Source: Actinoplanes italicus (GTDB taxonomy: Bacteria > Actinomycetota > Actinomycetes > Mycobacteriales > Micromonosporaceae). From it: 64,000 nt of DNA. Positions 9,054 to 18,288 of this stretch are shown one piece after another. The translations under genes were made by a program, and so were the position numbers. The stretch lies in NCBI RefSeq assembly GCF_003001815.1, contig NZ_PVMZ01000008.1, forward strand, positions 124,001 through 188,000. The letters run 5' to 3'. Under the pieces are notes generated by a model, which saw only the letters and a program-made list of their open reading frames with translations, was not told the origin of the DNA and did not search any database. Every line of letters starts with the position of its first letter. Position 1 is the first letter of the stretch.

Positions 9054-10718
9054 TTACGAGAACGTGGCTCCCACGAACCGCTCGTCGGTCAGCGGGCTCG
9101 GCGTGATGCCGGTGAGGCCCTTGCCGAACACGATCGCCGGCGGCGAGTGCGAGATCGGCACACCCGGCGCGAACTCCGCGATGGCGGCGTTCAGAGCCTT
9201 GTACTTCTCGATGCGCTGCGCCTGGTCCGCCGTGGTGTCGGCGTCCTTGAACTGCGCGAACAGCTGCGGGTTGTTGAAACCCCACTCGTCCTTCTGGCGG
9301 TCGAACATGGTGCCGATGAAGTTGTACGCGTCACCGTAGTCGCCGGTCCAGCCGAGCAGGTGCAGGTCGTGCGCGCTACCCGAGGTGGTGGCGTTGAGGT
9401 AGTCGGGGCTCCACTTCAGCGGAATGGCCTCGACCTCGATGCCGACCGCCTTCAGGTCGGCGGCGAGCAGCTCGTACAGGTCCTTCGGGTTCGGCATGTA
9501 CGGCCGGGTGACCTCGGTCGGGTAGTGGAACTTCAGCTTCAGGTTGCTGACGCCGGCCGCGGCGAGCAGCTTCTTGGCTTCCTCGACGTTGTAGTCGTAC
9601 TTCTTGACGTCGGCGTTCCAGCCCTCGACCGTGTCCGGCATGAACTGGCTGGCGGCCTTCGCACCCGGGGGCAGCTTCGAGTCGACCAGGGCCTGACGGT
9701 TGATCGCGTACGAGATCGCCTGGCGAACCTCGGGCTTGGCCAGCGCCGGGTTGCCCTTCTGGTTGATCGCCATGTAGAAGATGTTGAACGCCGGACGGGT
9801 CAGGACGTTGAAGCCGTCCGCCTTCAGCGGCTCGACGTCGGCCGGGCCGACCAGGTCGTAACCCTGGATGTCACCGGAACGAAGCGCCTGCTTACGGGCG
9901 TTCTCGTCGGAGATCGTGCGGAAGACGACCGTCTTCAGCTTCGCCTTGTCACCCCAGTAGGCGTCGTTGCGCTCGATCGTCAGCGACTTGTTCGGCAGGT
10001 CCCAGGTCTTGAACTTGAACGGGCCGGTGCCGGTCGGGTGCTCCATCGCGTACGACGGGTACTTGATGTCATCGGCCGAACCGGTGATGTTCGACGCGTC
10101 GTACTGCTTGAGGGCAGCCGGGCTGTGGATCGAGAACGACGGCAGCATCAGCGCCGCCGGAACCTTGCTGGACACCCGGGTGAACGCCAGGTCGACAGTC
10201 GCGGGGTCCTTGGCGGTGCAGGACTTGAAGAGGCTCGGCGGCAGCTCGGCGTTCTCGTTTTTCGCGAAGCCACCCATGACGTCCTGCCAGTACGGCGTGA
10301 CGTCCGGGCTCTGCATGAGACCGGTCGAGTTGAACCAGCGGTTGAAGTTGACGCAGACAGCCTCGGCGTTGAAGTCGGTGCCGTCGTGGAACTTCACGCC
10401 GGTCCGCAGCTTGAACGTCCAGGTCGTGCCGGCCGCGTCCGGGGTCCAGCTCTCGGCCAGGCCGGGCGACGGCTTGGTGCCACCCTCCTCCGGGCGGACC
10501 AGGGTCTCGAAGATCTGCCGGGCGACACGCAGCGACTCACCGTCACTGGCGAGGCTCGGGTCGAGCACCTTCGGGTCACCGGCGACGCCGAAGACCAGTG
10601 TGTCCTTGACGGCAGTGTTACCGCCGGAGGGATCACGGTCACTCTCGGCGCAGCCGGCGGCTGCCAGAACAGCGACTGCGGTAACCGCGATCGCGGCTTT
10701 CCGCCTCGATGAACGCAT
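9054..10718 (-). CDS. peptide ABC transporter substrate-binding lipoprotein (family 5, OppA-type)
   Basis: 554 residues. The signal peptide (basic MRSSRRK, then AAIAVTAVAVLAAAGC) ends in a lipobox, so the mature protein would be a lipid-anchored receptor on the outer face of the membrane. Family 5 features: DPSLASDGESLRVARQIFETLV near the N-terminus, FKLRTGVKFHDGTDFNAEAVCVNFNRW, and the C-terminal GWTGDYGDAYNF segment. Substrate is probably peptides, but the family also binds other solutes. ATG 10718 has a clear AGGTGAAG ribosome-binding site. First gene of the five-gene transporter operon. Confidence 0.94.
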   Translation of the reverse strand: MRSSRRKAAIAVTAVAVLAAAGCAESDRDPSGGNTAVKDTLVFGVAGDPKVLDPSLASDGESLRVARQIFETLVRPEEGGTKPSPGLAESWTPDAAGTTWTFKLRTGVKFHDGTDFNAEAVCVNFNRWFNSTGLMQSPDVTPYWQDVMGGFAKNENAELPPSLFKSCTAKDPATVDLAFTRVSSKVPAALMLPSFSIHSPAALKQYDASNITGSADDIKYPSYAMEHPTGTGPFKFKTWDLPNKSLTIERNDAYWGDKAKLKTVVFRTISDENARKQALRSGDIQGYDLVGPADVEPLKADGFNVLTRPAFNIFYMAINQKGNPALAKPEVRQAISYAINRQALVDSKLPPGAKAASQFMPDTVEGWNADVKKYDYNVEEAKKLLAAAGVSNLKLKFHYPTEVTRPYMPNPKDLYELLAADLKAVGIEVEAIPLKWSPDYLNATTSGSAHDLHLLGWTGDYGDAYNFIGTMFDRQKDEWGFNNPQLFAQFKDADTTADQAQRIEKYKALNAAIAEFAPGVPISHSPPAIVFGKGLTGITPSPLTDERFVGATFS

Positions 10719-10784
10719 CGTGCTTCACCTCTGCCTTGTGGGGTGGTCAACGCGGTGGAGTGTGCCACCGATGCGACGGACATT

Positions 10785-10814
10785 AACGGCCCGGTAAGTT
10801 TCCGGGCAGCCGTT
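10785..10814 (-). terminator. hairpin downstream of recR
   Basis: AACGGCCCGG (10785-10794) pairs with 10802-10805 and 10809-10814, leaving a 3-base bulge and a 7-base loop. It lies after recR in the direction of transcription and before the oppA start, so it probably ends the dnaX-ybaB-recR transcript. It may also lie in or near the opp promoter region. Confidence 0.5.
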
Positions 10815-10873
10815 GGTATCCAATCGTGTTGTTACGAAGCTGCTTCGCTTCGCACCCACCCCGGCACCTGTCG

Positions 10874-11467
10874 TCAGACCGCGCGACGTCCCTCGAAAGC
10901 ACGCCCCAGGGTGATCTCGTCGGCGTACTCTAGATCGCCGCCGACGGGCAGGCCACTGGCCAGACGGGTCACCGCGAGACCCATCGGTTTGATCAGGAGA
11001 GCCAGATAGGTCGCCGTGGCCTCCCCCTCCGTGTTGGGATCGGTGGCCAGAATCAGCTCCTTGACCTCGCCCGTCCCGACCCGGTGCAGCAGCTCACGAA
11101 TGCGAAGATTGTCCGGCCCGATGCCCTCGAGCGGGTTGATGGCACCGCCGAGCACGTGATAGCGCCCCCGGAACTCGCCGGTGCGCTCGATCGCCACGAC
11201 GTCCTTCGGCTCCTCCACCACGCACAGCACCTCGTTGGTACGGCGGGTGTCACGGCAGACCCGGCACTGCTCCGACTCGGCCACGTTGAAGCAGGTGGTG
11301 CAGAAGCGGACCAGTTCCTTGACCTTCCGCAATGCGGTGGCCAGCCGGTTCACATCGGCCGGATCCGCGGACAGGACGTGGAACGCGATGCGCTGGGCCG
11401 ACTTCGGGCCCACGCCCGGCAGCCGGCCCAGCTCATCGATCAGGTCCTGGATGGCACCCTCGTACAC
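10874..11467 (-). CDS. recR: recombination mediator protein RecR
   Basis: 197 residues, the normal RecR size. Domains in order: an N-terminal helix-hairpin-helix ([17 protein letters not shown]), a C4 zinc finger ([16 protein letters not shown]), then the Toprim domain ([33 protein letters not shown]) and the C-terminal Walker-like segment ([20 protein letters not shown]). It acts with RecF/RecO to load RecA at gaps. GTG 11467 lies 3 bases after the ybaB stop, so the genes are coupled. Gene order dnaX-ybaB-recR is widely conserved. Confidence 0.97.
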   Translation of the reverse strand: MYEGAIQDLIDELGRLPGVGPKSAQRIAFHVLSADPADVNRLATALRKVKELVRFCTTCFNVAESEQCRVCRDTRRTNEVLCVVEEPKDVVAIERTGEFRGRYHVLGGAINPLEGIGPDNLRIRELLHRVGTGEVKELILATDPNTEGEATATYLALLIKPMGLAVTRLASGLPVGGDLEYADEITLGRAFEGRRAV

Positions 11468-11470
11468 GGA

Positions 11471-11794
11471 TCAGAACCCCGGCAGGGAGAAGCCGCCGGT
11501 CGCCGGACCCATCTTCGACTCGGCCAGCTCACGCTGCGCCTCCGCCGCGTTGTGGATCGCGGCCAGCACCAGGTCCTCGAGCGTCTCCACGTCGTCCGCG
11601 TCGACCACCTTCGGGTCGATCTTGACCGACTTGAACTCGCCCAGACCGGTGATCACCACGGTCACCAGGCCGTTGCCGGCAGCGCCGGTCAGCTCGGCCT
11701 CGGCCAGTTCGGCCTGCGCCTGGGCGACCTGCTGCTGCATCTTCTGCGCCTGCTTCATGATCTGCTGCATGTTCGGCTGTGCACCGGGGCGCAT
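11471..11794 (-). CDS. YbaB/EbfC family nucleoid-associated protein
   Basis: 107 residues from ATG 11794, chosen because GAGGAG lies about 8 bases upstream; a TTG at 11809 would extend it by five residues. The Gln/Met-rich N-terminal helix (NMQQIMKQAQKMQQQ), the central GLVTVVITGLGEFKSVKIDP and the terminal helical region match YbaB, a dimeric DNA-binding protein of the nucleoid. It sits between dnaX and recR as in most bacteria. Confidence 0.95.
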   Translation of the reverse strand: MRPGAQPNMQQIMKQAQKMQQQVAQAQAELAEAELTGAAGNGLVTVVITGLGEFKSVKIDPKVVDADDVETLEDLVLAAIHNAAEAQRELAESKMGPATGGFSLPGF

Positions 11795-11942
11795 GGCACC
11801 GCTCCTCAACTAATCGGTTTCGTTGTCCACCGTCGATCTCGAGGCGGCGGTCGAAGTTACCGCCGCCAGCGTAGCCGCCGCCCCCTCAATGCCCGCCGAG
11901 ACGCCGCCGGACACACCTACGCCGCTCGGCGCCACCACGCCC

Positions 11943-12009
11943 GGCGCTCGGCCTCACTACGCCGCCGCGCTCGACCCTCAACACGCGCGGCGCTCGGCCT
12001 CACTACGCC
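11943..12009. repeat. direct repeat in the dnaX-ybaB gap
   Basis: The 21-base string starting GGCGCTCGGCCTCACTACGC occurs at 11943-11963 and again at 11989-12009, a 46-base period, with further degenerate GCCACTGCGC and CGCTCGGC pieces around it. It fills most of the 261-base gap between ybaB and dnaX, which has no gene. The conserved gene neighbours are normally closer, so this looks like a local repeat expansion. Confidence 0.6.
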
Positions 12010-12055
12010 ACTGCGCTCGCCCCCACTGCGCCACTGCGCAGCTGACCGATCTCGA

Positions 12056-15000
12056 TCAGAGTTCGCCGATCTTCTCCGCGCCGAAGGCCGCCCGGAGCAG
12101 CTGGATCGCCTGCTCCTCGCCGCTCTGCCGCGCGGTTTTCTCGTCGATCACGTCGTCGAGCGGCTCGTCACCGGGATCGAACCCCTCATAGCCCGGCGCA
12201 GGACCGTCGTACTCGGGGTCGTAGGGCGCCTCCTCCACCGGCGGCGCGTCCGAGAACGATCGTGCCGACCCACTCGGCGTCCCGGCTCCCCGGCCGGCAG
12301 CCGGGCCCCCAGCGGCTCCCCGGCCGGCAGCCGGGCCTCCAGCAGGCCGAGCGGCCACCCCACTGCGGGCGTTGGCCAGGGCAGCCCGCGCCGCCTCGGC
12401 AGCAGCCGACCGCACGGGCGCCGCCGGCGAGGCCCCGCCGCTGCCCGCGACGGCCGCCGCTGCCGGGGAGACGCCCTGCGGTGCCATACCCCCAGACGCC
12501 GCTCGTGAGGCCCCACCTGGAGCCGATCCCGCGCCAGAGGGCGGGGCCGATACGGCGGCCCCGCCGAACGCGGAGCCTCCGCCCGCCGCCCCTGGGCCGG
12601 CACCACCGCCGAAACCGGGCCGGCCACCGCCCGCACCGAGGCCCGAAGCCGCAGCAGATCCGGGACCCGCAGCAGGCGCACCACCACCCGCCGCTGGAGC
12701 AGCCACCCCACCGGTCGAGGCCGCACCGGAACCCGGTCGCACCGGCTCGGGCCAGGCGGAACTCTCCGTAGCCCCGGCGTCCGCCAGTGGACCGGCCCGG
12801 TCGGCCGACTGTCCCGCCCCGCCCCGCCCCGCAGCGCCGGGCCGAGCAGGCTCAGACCAACTGGCGTCATCACCGCGGGCAGCGCCGGCAGGACGCTGAG
12901 CGGGGCGAGCAGGCTCAGGCCATCCGGTGTCACCAGCGGCCGGAGCGGATCCGGGGACAGCGGGTCGCGCCGGTTCCGGCCAGTCCTCGTCGGAGTCAGC
13001 GGCCGGGGCACGCTGGGGTCGCGGCGGGTGCGACTCGGTACGGCCGGTGTTCCGCGTCGATCCGCCGGCCGGGTTCGGCTGCTGGGCCGGGCGGCCGGGA
13101 GCGCCCCCGGGCTGCCTGCGGCCGGTGGATTGTTCGCGGGGGTCGGCGGCTGCGGCCGGGCCGGCGGTGCCGACCTCGCAGCGGATCCGCCAGTCGCCCC
13201 CCGGGGACTTCCGGAACTCCGTCGTGATCGCCTCACGCCAGTTCAGGAAGCGTTCCACCAGCGCCTGGGTAGGTGCGGCGAACACGATGGTGTCGCCTTC
13301 CAGGTCGCGGACGCCGATGCCGTAGTCCTGCATCGCCCGAACCTTCGGCTGGTTCTGGCCCAATGCCTGCCACGCCGCGCGGACCCGTTCCAGCCGGGCA
13401 TCCGGCCGGACGGCGAGACCGTCCTCCACGTCCGGCCGAAGGACGGGACCGATCCCCGTGTCCGGCCCGACGGCGGGGTCGCTCTCCGCCTCCGGCCGAA
13501 CGACGGGATGACGATCCGCCTGCGGCCGACCGTCGACACGGCTCTCCGCCTCCGGCCGGGTGGCGGGACGACTCTCCGCCTGCGGCCGGACCGGCGCGGG
13601 CGGCTCGTCCTCAGGCGGCTCCTCGTCCCACGGTGGCGCCTCGTCGTAGTAACCGGCGTCGACCGGCGCGGACCCGCCGCCATCAGCGACCCGGTTCCAG
13701 TCCGGCTCGCCGTTCTCGTCGTGCCGTGGCGCCGAACCGGGGGCGACCGCGGACCGGTCGGACGGCCCGTCGGCCCGGGAACGGGGCCCCGAACCACCGG
13801 ACGCCGCCGAAGCTCCGGGCTGCATCACAGCGCCCGCACCACTGGCAGCAGACGCTGGAGCCGTATCCGACCCGGCAGATGCCGTCGCGGTCGCCGCTTC
13901 GCCGAACGACTCCGAAGCGGCGGCGGCAGACGGGGCCGGTCCCGTGACGCCCGGAGACGGAGCATGGGCGGGCGAACCCGCAGATGCGGCCGCACCTGCC
14001 GGCGCTGGAGCGGCGGGCGAGACCGGACGGGCAGAAGACGGGCGTGCCGAGCCGGCCCGAGCGGCAGCAGCCGCGGCCATGGCAGCCGCTTTACCGCCGC
14101 CACCGGGGCCACCTCCCGCAGGAGCGTTCCCGACGACGGCCGGGCCCCCCGCGGAACCGTCCTCGTCGACGCGAGCGATCGGGGTGCCGGCGTCGGTGGG
14201 TGGGTGCTCACCCCGTACATCGGAGGAATGGATCTGACCGGTGCCGGACGGCATCAGGGTGACCCCGCGCTCGAGTCTCTCCAGGCGCTGCAGCAGCGCC
14301 GATGCCGAAGCGTCGGCACCGGGCAGCAGCATGCGGGCCGTGACCAGTTCCAGCAGCAGGCGGGGCGCGGTCGTGCCGCGCATCTCGACCAGGCCGTTGT
14401 GCAGGATGTCCGCGCAGCGGGACAGGGTCGCCGCACCCAGCCGGTGCGCCTGCCCGGCCATCGCCTCCAGCTGGTCGGCCGGGCCGTCGATGAGGCCCTT
14501 GGCGACGGCGTCGGGCACCTGCTGCAGCACGATCAGGTCACGGAAGCGTTCCAGCAGGTCGGAAGCGAACCGGCGGGGCTCGTGACCGGCCTCGGCGACC
14601 CGGTCGATGGTGGCGTAGGCGGCCGCGCCGTCGCCGTTGGCCACGGCGTCGCACATCTCGTCGATCAGGGTGACGTCGGTGACACCGAGCAGACCCACGG
14701 CCCGGGAGTACGTGACTCCCTCCGGCCCGGATCCGGCGATCAACTGGTCGAGGATCGACAGCGAGTCTCGCGCACTGCCGCCGCCGGCGCGGACGACCAG
14801 GGGGAGCACCGACGGCTCGACGGTGATGCCCTCGGCGTCGGTGAGCTGCTGAAGGTACGGCCGGAGGACCGCGGGTGGGATGAGCCGGAACGGGTAGTGA
14901 TGGGTCCGCGAGCGGATCGTGCCGAGCACCTTGTCGGGCTCGGTGGTGGCGAAGATGAACTTCACATAGTCCGGCGGCTCCTCGACGAGCTTGAGCAGCG

Positions 15001-15415
15001 CGTTGAAGCCGGCCGACGAGACCATGTGCGCCTCGTCGATCACGTAGATCTTGTATCGGCTGTTCGCCGGCGCGAAGAACGCCTTCTCCCGCAGCTCACG
15101 GGCGTCGTCGACACCACCGTGGCTGGCCGCGTCGATCTCGATGACGTCGATCGACCCGGCGCCGTCGTTGGCCAGCGATTTGCAGGACCCGCAGACGCCG
15201 CACGGCTCGGGGGTGGGACCCTGCTCGCAGTTGAGCGAGCGGGCCAGGATGCGCGCGCTGGAGGTCTTGCCGCAGCCGCGTGGCCCCGAGAAGAGATAGG
15301 CGTGGTTGAGCCGCCCGCTGCGCAACGCCTGCGACAGCGGCTCCGTGACGTGCTCCTGGCCGATGATCTCGGCGAAGGTGCGCGGCCGGTACTTGCGATA
15401 GAGGGCGAGAGCCAC
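12056..15415 (-). CDS. dnaX: DNA polymerase III subunit gamma/tau, with very long Ala/Pro/Gly-rich linker
   Basis: 1119 residues from GTG 15415 (GGAGG site 8 bases upstream; protein begins VALALYRKYRPRTF). The clamp-loader AAA+ module has Walker A GPRGCGKT (44-51), zinc cysteines at 63, 72, 75 and 78, Walker B VIDEAH and sensor IFATTEPDK. A low-complexity region follows from about residue 430, including Arg-Pro-Glu-Ala-Glu-Ser type repeats encoded around 13.4-13.6 kb. A tau-like domain comes next (RVRAAWQALGQNQPKVRAM to EFRKSPGGDWRIRCEVG), then a second long Ala/Gly/Pro tract with duplicated AAGRGAAGGP units near 12.3 kb, and a conserved end (AIQLLRAAFGAEKIGEL). The protein is far longer than typical gamma/tau, almost all of it linker. 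Loads the sliding clamp at the replisome. Confidence 0.96.
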   Translation of the reverse strand: MALALYRKYRPRTFAEIIGQEHVTEPLSQALRSGRLNHAYLFSGPRGCGKTSSARILARSLNCEQGPTPEPCGVCGSCKSLANDGAGSIDVIEIDAASHGGVDDARELREKAFFAPANSRYKIYVIDEAHMVSSAGFNALLKLVEEPPDYVKFIFATTEPDKVLGTIRSRTHHYPFRLIPPAVLRPYLQQLTDAEGITVEPSVLPLVVRAGGGSARDSLSILDQLIAGSGPEGVTYSRAVGLLGVTDVTLIDEMCDAVANGDGAAAYATIDRVAEAGHEPRRFASDLLERFRDLIVLQQVPDAVAKGLIDGPADQLEAMAGQAHRLGAATLSRCADILHNGLVEMRGTTAPRLLLELVTARMLLPGADASASALLQRLERLERGVTLMPSGTGQIHSSDVRGEHPPTDAGTPIARVDEDGSAGGPAVVGNAPAGGGPGGGGKAAAMAAAAAARAGSARPSSARPVSPAAPAPAGAAASAGSPAHAPSPGVTGPAPSAAAASESFGEAATATASAGSDTAPASAASGAGAVMQPGASAASGGSGPRSRADGPSDRSAVAPGSAPRHDENGEPDWNRVADGGGSAPVDAGYYDEAPPWDEEPPEDEPPAPVRPQAESRPATRPEAESRVDGRPQADRHPVVRPEAESDPAVGPDTGIGPVLRPDVEDGLAVRPDARLERVRAAWQALGQNQPKVRAMQDYGIGVRDLEGDTIVFAAPTQALVERFLNWREAITTEFRKSPGGDWRIRCEVGTAGPAAAADPREQSTGRRQPGGAPGRPAQQPNPAGGSTRNTGRTESHPPRPQRAPAADSDEDWPEPARPAVPGSAPAAGDTGWPEPARPAQRPAGAARGDDASWSEPARPGAAGRGGAGQSADRAGPLADAGATESSAWPEPVRPGSGAASTGGVAAPAAGGGAPAAGPGSAAASGLGAGGGRPGFGGGAGPGAAGGGSAFGGAAVSAPPSGAGSAPGGASRAASGGMAPQGVSPAAAAVAGSGGASPAAPVRSAAAEAARAALANARSGVAARPAGGPAAGRGAAGGPAAGRGAGTPSGSARSFSDAPPVEEAPYDPEYDGPAPGYEGFDPGDEPLDDVIDEKTARQSGEEQAIQLLRAAFGAEKIGEL

Positions 15416-15502
15416 TCCTGCCACCTCCTGAACGACCGCGTCATTCTCCGCCGAGGGTCTGACAAGAACAAACGGGCGTGCCCCGGAAGTGGGCCGGGAT
15501 GC

Positions 15503-15596
15503 AAAGGACCCCTCGTGCACCCGTCAGAGCCCGCTTATCCTTGCTGCCTTCCGGCCCTGGGGAGGTTCACGAGATACACGCCGCACGAGGGGCTGT
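15503..15596 (-). ncRNA. ffs: signal recognition particle RNA, small bacterial type
   Basis: On the minus strand the universally conserved apical loop GGCCGGAAGGCAGCAAGG is present (plus-strand CCTTGCTGCCTTCCGGCC at 15539-15556). The flanks pair as a long hairpin: the GCCCCTCGTGC side near 15583-15593 pairs with GCACGAGGGG near 15510-15519. RNA ends are approximate. The RNA forms the SRP with Ffh for co-translational membrane targeting. It lies immediately upstream of dnaX, the usual actinobacterial arrangement. Confidence 0.92.
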
Positions 15597-15681
15597 CGTC
15601 GAGGATACCCGGCCGACCTTGGGCATGTGTGATGCGCCCCCTGCCTTCGGTGACGGCGCGGGCCTCTGTATCCTGGCGCAC

Positions 15682-15769
15682 GGAGGATTCGCCTAGAGGC
15701 CTAGGGCGCACGCTTGGAAAGCGTGTTGGGATAAAACCCTCACGAGTTCGAATCTCGTATCCTCCGCCA
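15682..15769 (+). tRNA. tRNA-Ser (anticodon GGA)
   Basis: Class II tRNA with a long variable arm. The acceptor stem GGAGGAT (15682-15688) pairs with ATCCTCC (15759-15765), discriminator G, then encoded CCA to 15769. The anticodon loop TTGGAAA gives GGA, reading UCC and UCU. The T-arm has GAGTTCGAATCTC. A terminator hairpin follows at 15788. Confidence 0.97.
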
Positions 15770-15787
15770 GCTTCACGGCGAACATGT

Positions 15788-15814
15788 AAGGCCGGACCCC
15801 GCGGGTCCGGCCTT
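15788..15814 (+). terminator. terminator after tRNA-Ser(GGA)
   Basis: AAGGCCGGACC (15788-15798) pairs perfectly with GGTCCGGCCTT (15804-15814), loop CCGCG. The stem sequence is nearly identical to the terminator at 18289-18320. Confidence 0.8.
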
Positions 15815-15949
15815 CGCCGCATTCTCGGCCGACGCTGGCACAGCACGCCGATCGGTCGATGTGCAGGGCTTTTGCGAAACTGCACCTAAATGAGTGAACC
15901 CCGAGGTCAAGGCCGGTAGAGCCTACGGGGCCATGGTGCGGTCGGTGGT

Positions 15950-18280
15950 GTGTCGAAACGGATTACCTCGATGGTGGCGGCGGCGATAGCCCTGGGGGCG
16001 GCGCTCGCGGTGGCTCCCGCCACGATGGCCACAGCTCAGATGCTGGGTCCCCAGTGGGTTCAGCTGGTCGCTGGCGACTCCCATACCTGCGGCCTGAAAA
16101 ACACCGGGCAAGCCTTCTGCTGGGGCATGGGCAGCAATGGCCAGCTGGGCGACGGTAGTACGACGAACCGATCGGCCGCGACGCCGGTTCAGATGCCGTC
16201 CGGGGTGCAGTTCACCGAGATCACCCTCGGCGAGAGTCACACCTGCGCGATCGGCAACGACTCGAAGGCCTACTGCTGGGGCATGGGCTTGGGCGGCAGG
16301 CTGGGAGACGGCACCGAATCGGACCGAAGTGCCCCGGTCCCCGTCGACATGCCGAGCGGGGTGTCGTTCAGAGGGATCAGCGGTACCGGTCACCATACGT
16401 GTGCGATCGGAAACGACTCTAAGACCTACTGCTGGGGGCAGAACAGCCACGGCCAGGTGGGTGACGGCACCACCACGTCCCGGCTGGGGCCCGTCCAGGT
16501 CAACAGCCCATCCGGGGTGATCTTCACCCAGGTCGCCGCTGGCTACAGTCACACGTGCGCGATCGGAAACGACTCGAAGACCTACTGCTGGGGCATGGGC
16601 CAGCACGGTGAGATCGGTGACGGGTCGCTGAACGGTCGGACGAGTCCGGTGCCGGTCGACGTACCAGCAGGTGTGATCTTCACCGAGCTTGCCCCTGGCG
16701 GGGCAGTACATTCGTGCGCGCTCGGCAATGACAACAAGACCTATTGCTGGGGCGACAACAGCTACGCGCAACTCGGCAACGGCAACTTCGCGATCCAGTC
16801 GCGTCCCGTATCGGTCAACATGCCACCGGGGATCATCTTCCAACGACTCACCGTCAGCGCCAGCCAAACCTGCGCGATGGGGTCGGACAACAGACCTTGG
16901 TGCTGGGGCCGGTTCGCGGGCATGGATCACCCCGCTCCGGTGGCCGTCGATCCCCCGTCCGGGACGAGTTTCTACCGCGTCACCGCTGGTGCCAACCACA
17001 CCTGCGCACTCGCCAACCCCTACAACAACGCCTACTGCTGGGGTTCCGGTCACAGCGGTCAGCTGGGCAACAATCAGAATTCCGGCCAGTCCGCGCCGGT
17101 CGAGGTCCTGGAGGCGGGGCAGGCGCCGCCCGGCCCAGGCGGCTCCCGTCTCACCCGGGTGTTCGCCGGCGGGTCTCACCTTTGTGGACTCGACGAGAAC
17201 GCGAAGGCGTACTGCTGGGGTCAGAACGACTCCGGGCAGCTGGGTGACGGCACCACCACGAGCCGGCAGGCACCGACGGCGGTCAACACTCCGTCCGGCG
17301 TGACCTTCACGCAGTTCGCCCTCGGCTCGACCCATACGTGTGCCACCGGAAGCGACACCAGGACCTACTGCTGGGGCAGCGGTTTCAACGGTGTCCTGGG
17401 CAACGGCAGCACCGCGAACGTCTCGACTCCGACGCCGGTCGACGCCCCGCCGGGGGTCACCCTCACCGGGCTCAGCACTCAGGGTTTCCACACCTGTGGG
17501 CTCGGCAGCAACGCCACCACCTATTGCTGGGGCCAGAACGCTGAAGGCCAGGTGGGTGACGGCACCACGACCAATCGGCTGAGCCCGGTGCCGGTCAACG
17601 CCCCGGGCGGGGTGACCTTCACCCAGATCGCCGCCGGCCACAACCACACCTGCGCGATCGGCAGCGACAGCAAGGTCTACTGCTGGGGACTCGGCCAGAA
17701 CGGCGCGATGGGTAACGGCGGCACCTCGAACCAGTCGGCTCCCGGGCTTGTCACCTTGCCGGGCGGTGTGACCTTCACCCAGGTCGCCAGCGGTCAGAAC
17801 CACTCGTGCGCGATCGGCGGCGACAACAGGACCTACTGCTGGGGCTTCAACGGCAACTCCCAGGTCGGCAACGGCAACACCACGAGCCAGCCGATCCCGG
17901 TACCGGTCGCGGTCCCCGGCGGAGCAGCCCTCACCGAGGTGGCGGCGAACTTCAACTTCACCTGCGGGCTGGGTAACGACAGCAGGGCTTACTGCTGGGG
18001 TTCGGGTTGGGGTTACCAGACGGAGAGCTCGACCCCGGTGGCGACCATCACCATGCCGGTGCCCTTCACCAGGCTGTCCGTCGGCAGCGCCCTCTGCGCA
18101 CAGGGCAATGACAACTCGGCCTACTGCTGGTCCGGCTATGACCCACCCGGGGTGATCCTCGCCGGGGGTGCGGTCGCCGGCGGCGATCGGATGGTCAACG
18201 TGATCTGGAACGACCAGATGACCGGCACACAGAGGGAGTACATGGCGATCTGTCGCGGATGTGGCCCCAGAGCCGATTGA
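15950..18280 (+). CDS. secreted RCC1-repeat protein (14 repeats, probably two seven-bladed propellers)
   Basis: 776 residues. A signal peptide (MSKRITSMVAAAIALGAALAVAPATMATA) predicts export. Fourteen RCC1-type repeats follow, most of the form HTCAIGND..TYCWG.....QLGDGTT. Seven lie between about residues 35 and 383, then comes a Pro/Gly linker (EVLEAGQAPPGPGGSR), then seven more to about 760. That layout predicts two consecutive seven-bladed beta-propellers. Nearly every repeat keeps two cysteines (HTC and YCWG), suggesting regular disulfides outside the cell. Repeats 6, 13 and 14 are degenerate. GTG 15950 has no clear ribosome-binding site; ATG 15971 is an alternative. Function unknown; propellers of this kind usually bind protein or carbohydrate. 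Confidence 0.88.
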   Translation: MSKRITSMVAAAIALGAALAVAPATMATAQMLGPQWVQLVAGDSHTCGLKNTGQAFCWGMGSNGQLGDGSTTNRSAATPVQMPSGVQFTEITLGESHTCAIGNDSKAYCWGMGLGGRLGDGTESDRSAPVPVDMPSGVSFRGISGTGHHTCAIGNDSKTYCWGQNSHGQVGDGTTTSRLGPVQVNSPSGVIFTQVAAGYSHTCAIGNDSKTYCWGMGQHGEIGDGSLNGRTSPVPVDVPAGVIFTELAPGGAVHSCALGNDNKTYCWGDNSYAQLGNGNFAIQSRPVSVNMPPGIIFQRLTVSASQTCAMGSDNRPWCWGRFAGMDHPAPVAVDPPSGTSFYRVTAGANHTCALANPYNNAYCWGSGHSGQLGNNQNSGQSAPVEVLEAGQAPPGPGGSRLTRVFAGGSHLCGLDENAKAYCWGQNDSGQLGDGTTTSRQAPTAVNTPSGVTFTQFALGSTHTCATGSDTRTYCWGSGFNGVLGNGSTANVSTPTPVDAPPGVTLTGLSTQGFHTCGLGSNATTYCWGQNAEGQVGDGTTTNRLSPVPVNAPGGVTFTQIAAGHNHTCAIGSDSKVYCWGLGQNGAMGNGGTSNQSAPGLVTLPGGVTFTQVASGQNHSCAIGGDNRTYCWGFNGNSQVGNGNTTSQPIPVPVAVPGGAALTEVAANFNFTCGLGNDSRAYCWGSGWGYQTESSTPVATITMPVPFTRLSVGSALCAQGNDNSAYCWSGYDPPGVILAGGAVAGGDRMVNVIWNDQMTGTQREYMAICRGCGPRAD

Positions 18281-18288
18281 GGACAGGG

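Noticed and set aside
13028-15889. 953-residue frame antisense to dnaX
   Set aside because: Shadow of the biased codons of dnaX; it also runs through the SRP RNA and tRNA.
15923-17803. 626-residue frame antisense to the RCC1 gene
   Set aside because: Its apparent repeats are the complement of the RCC1 repeats.
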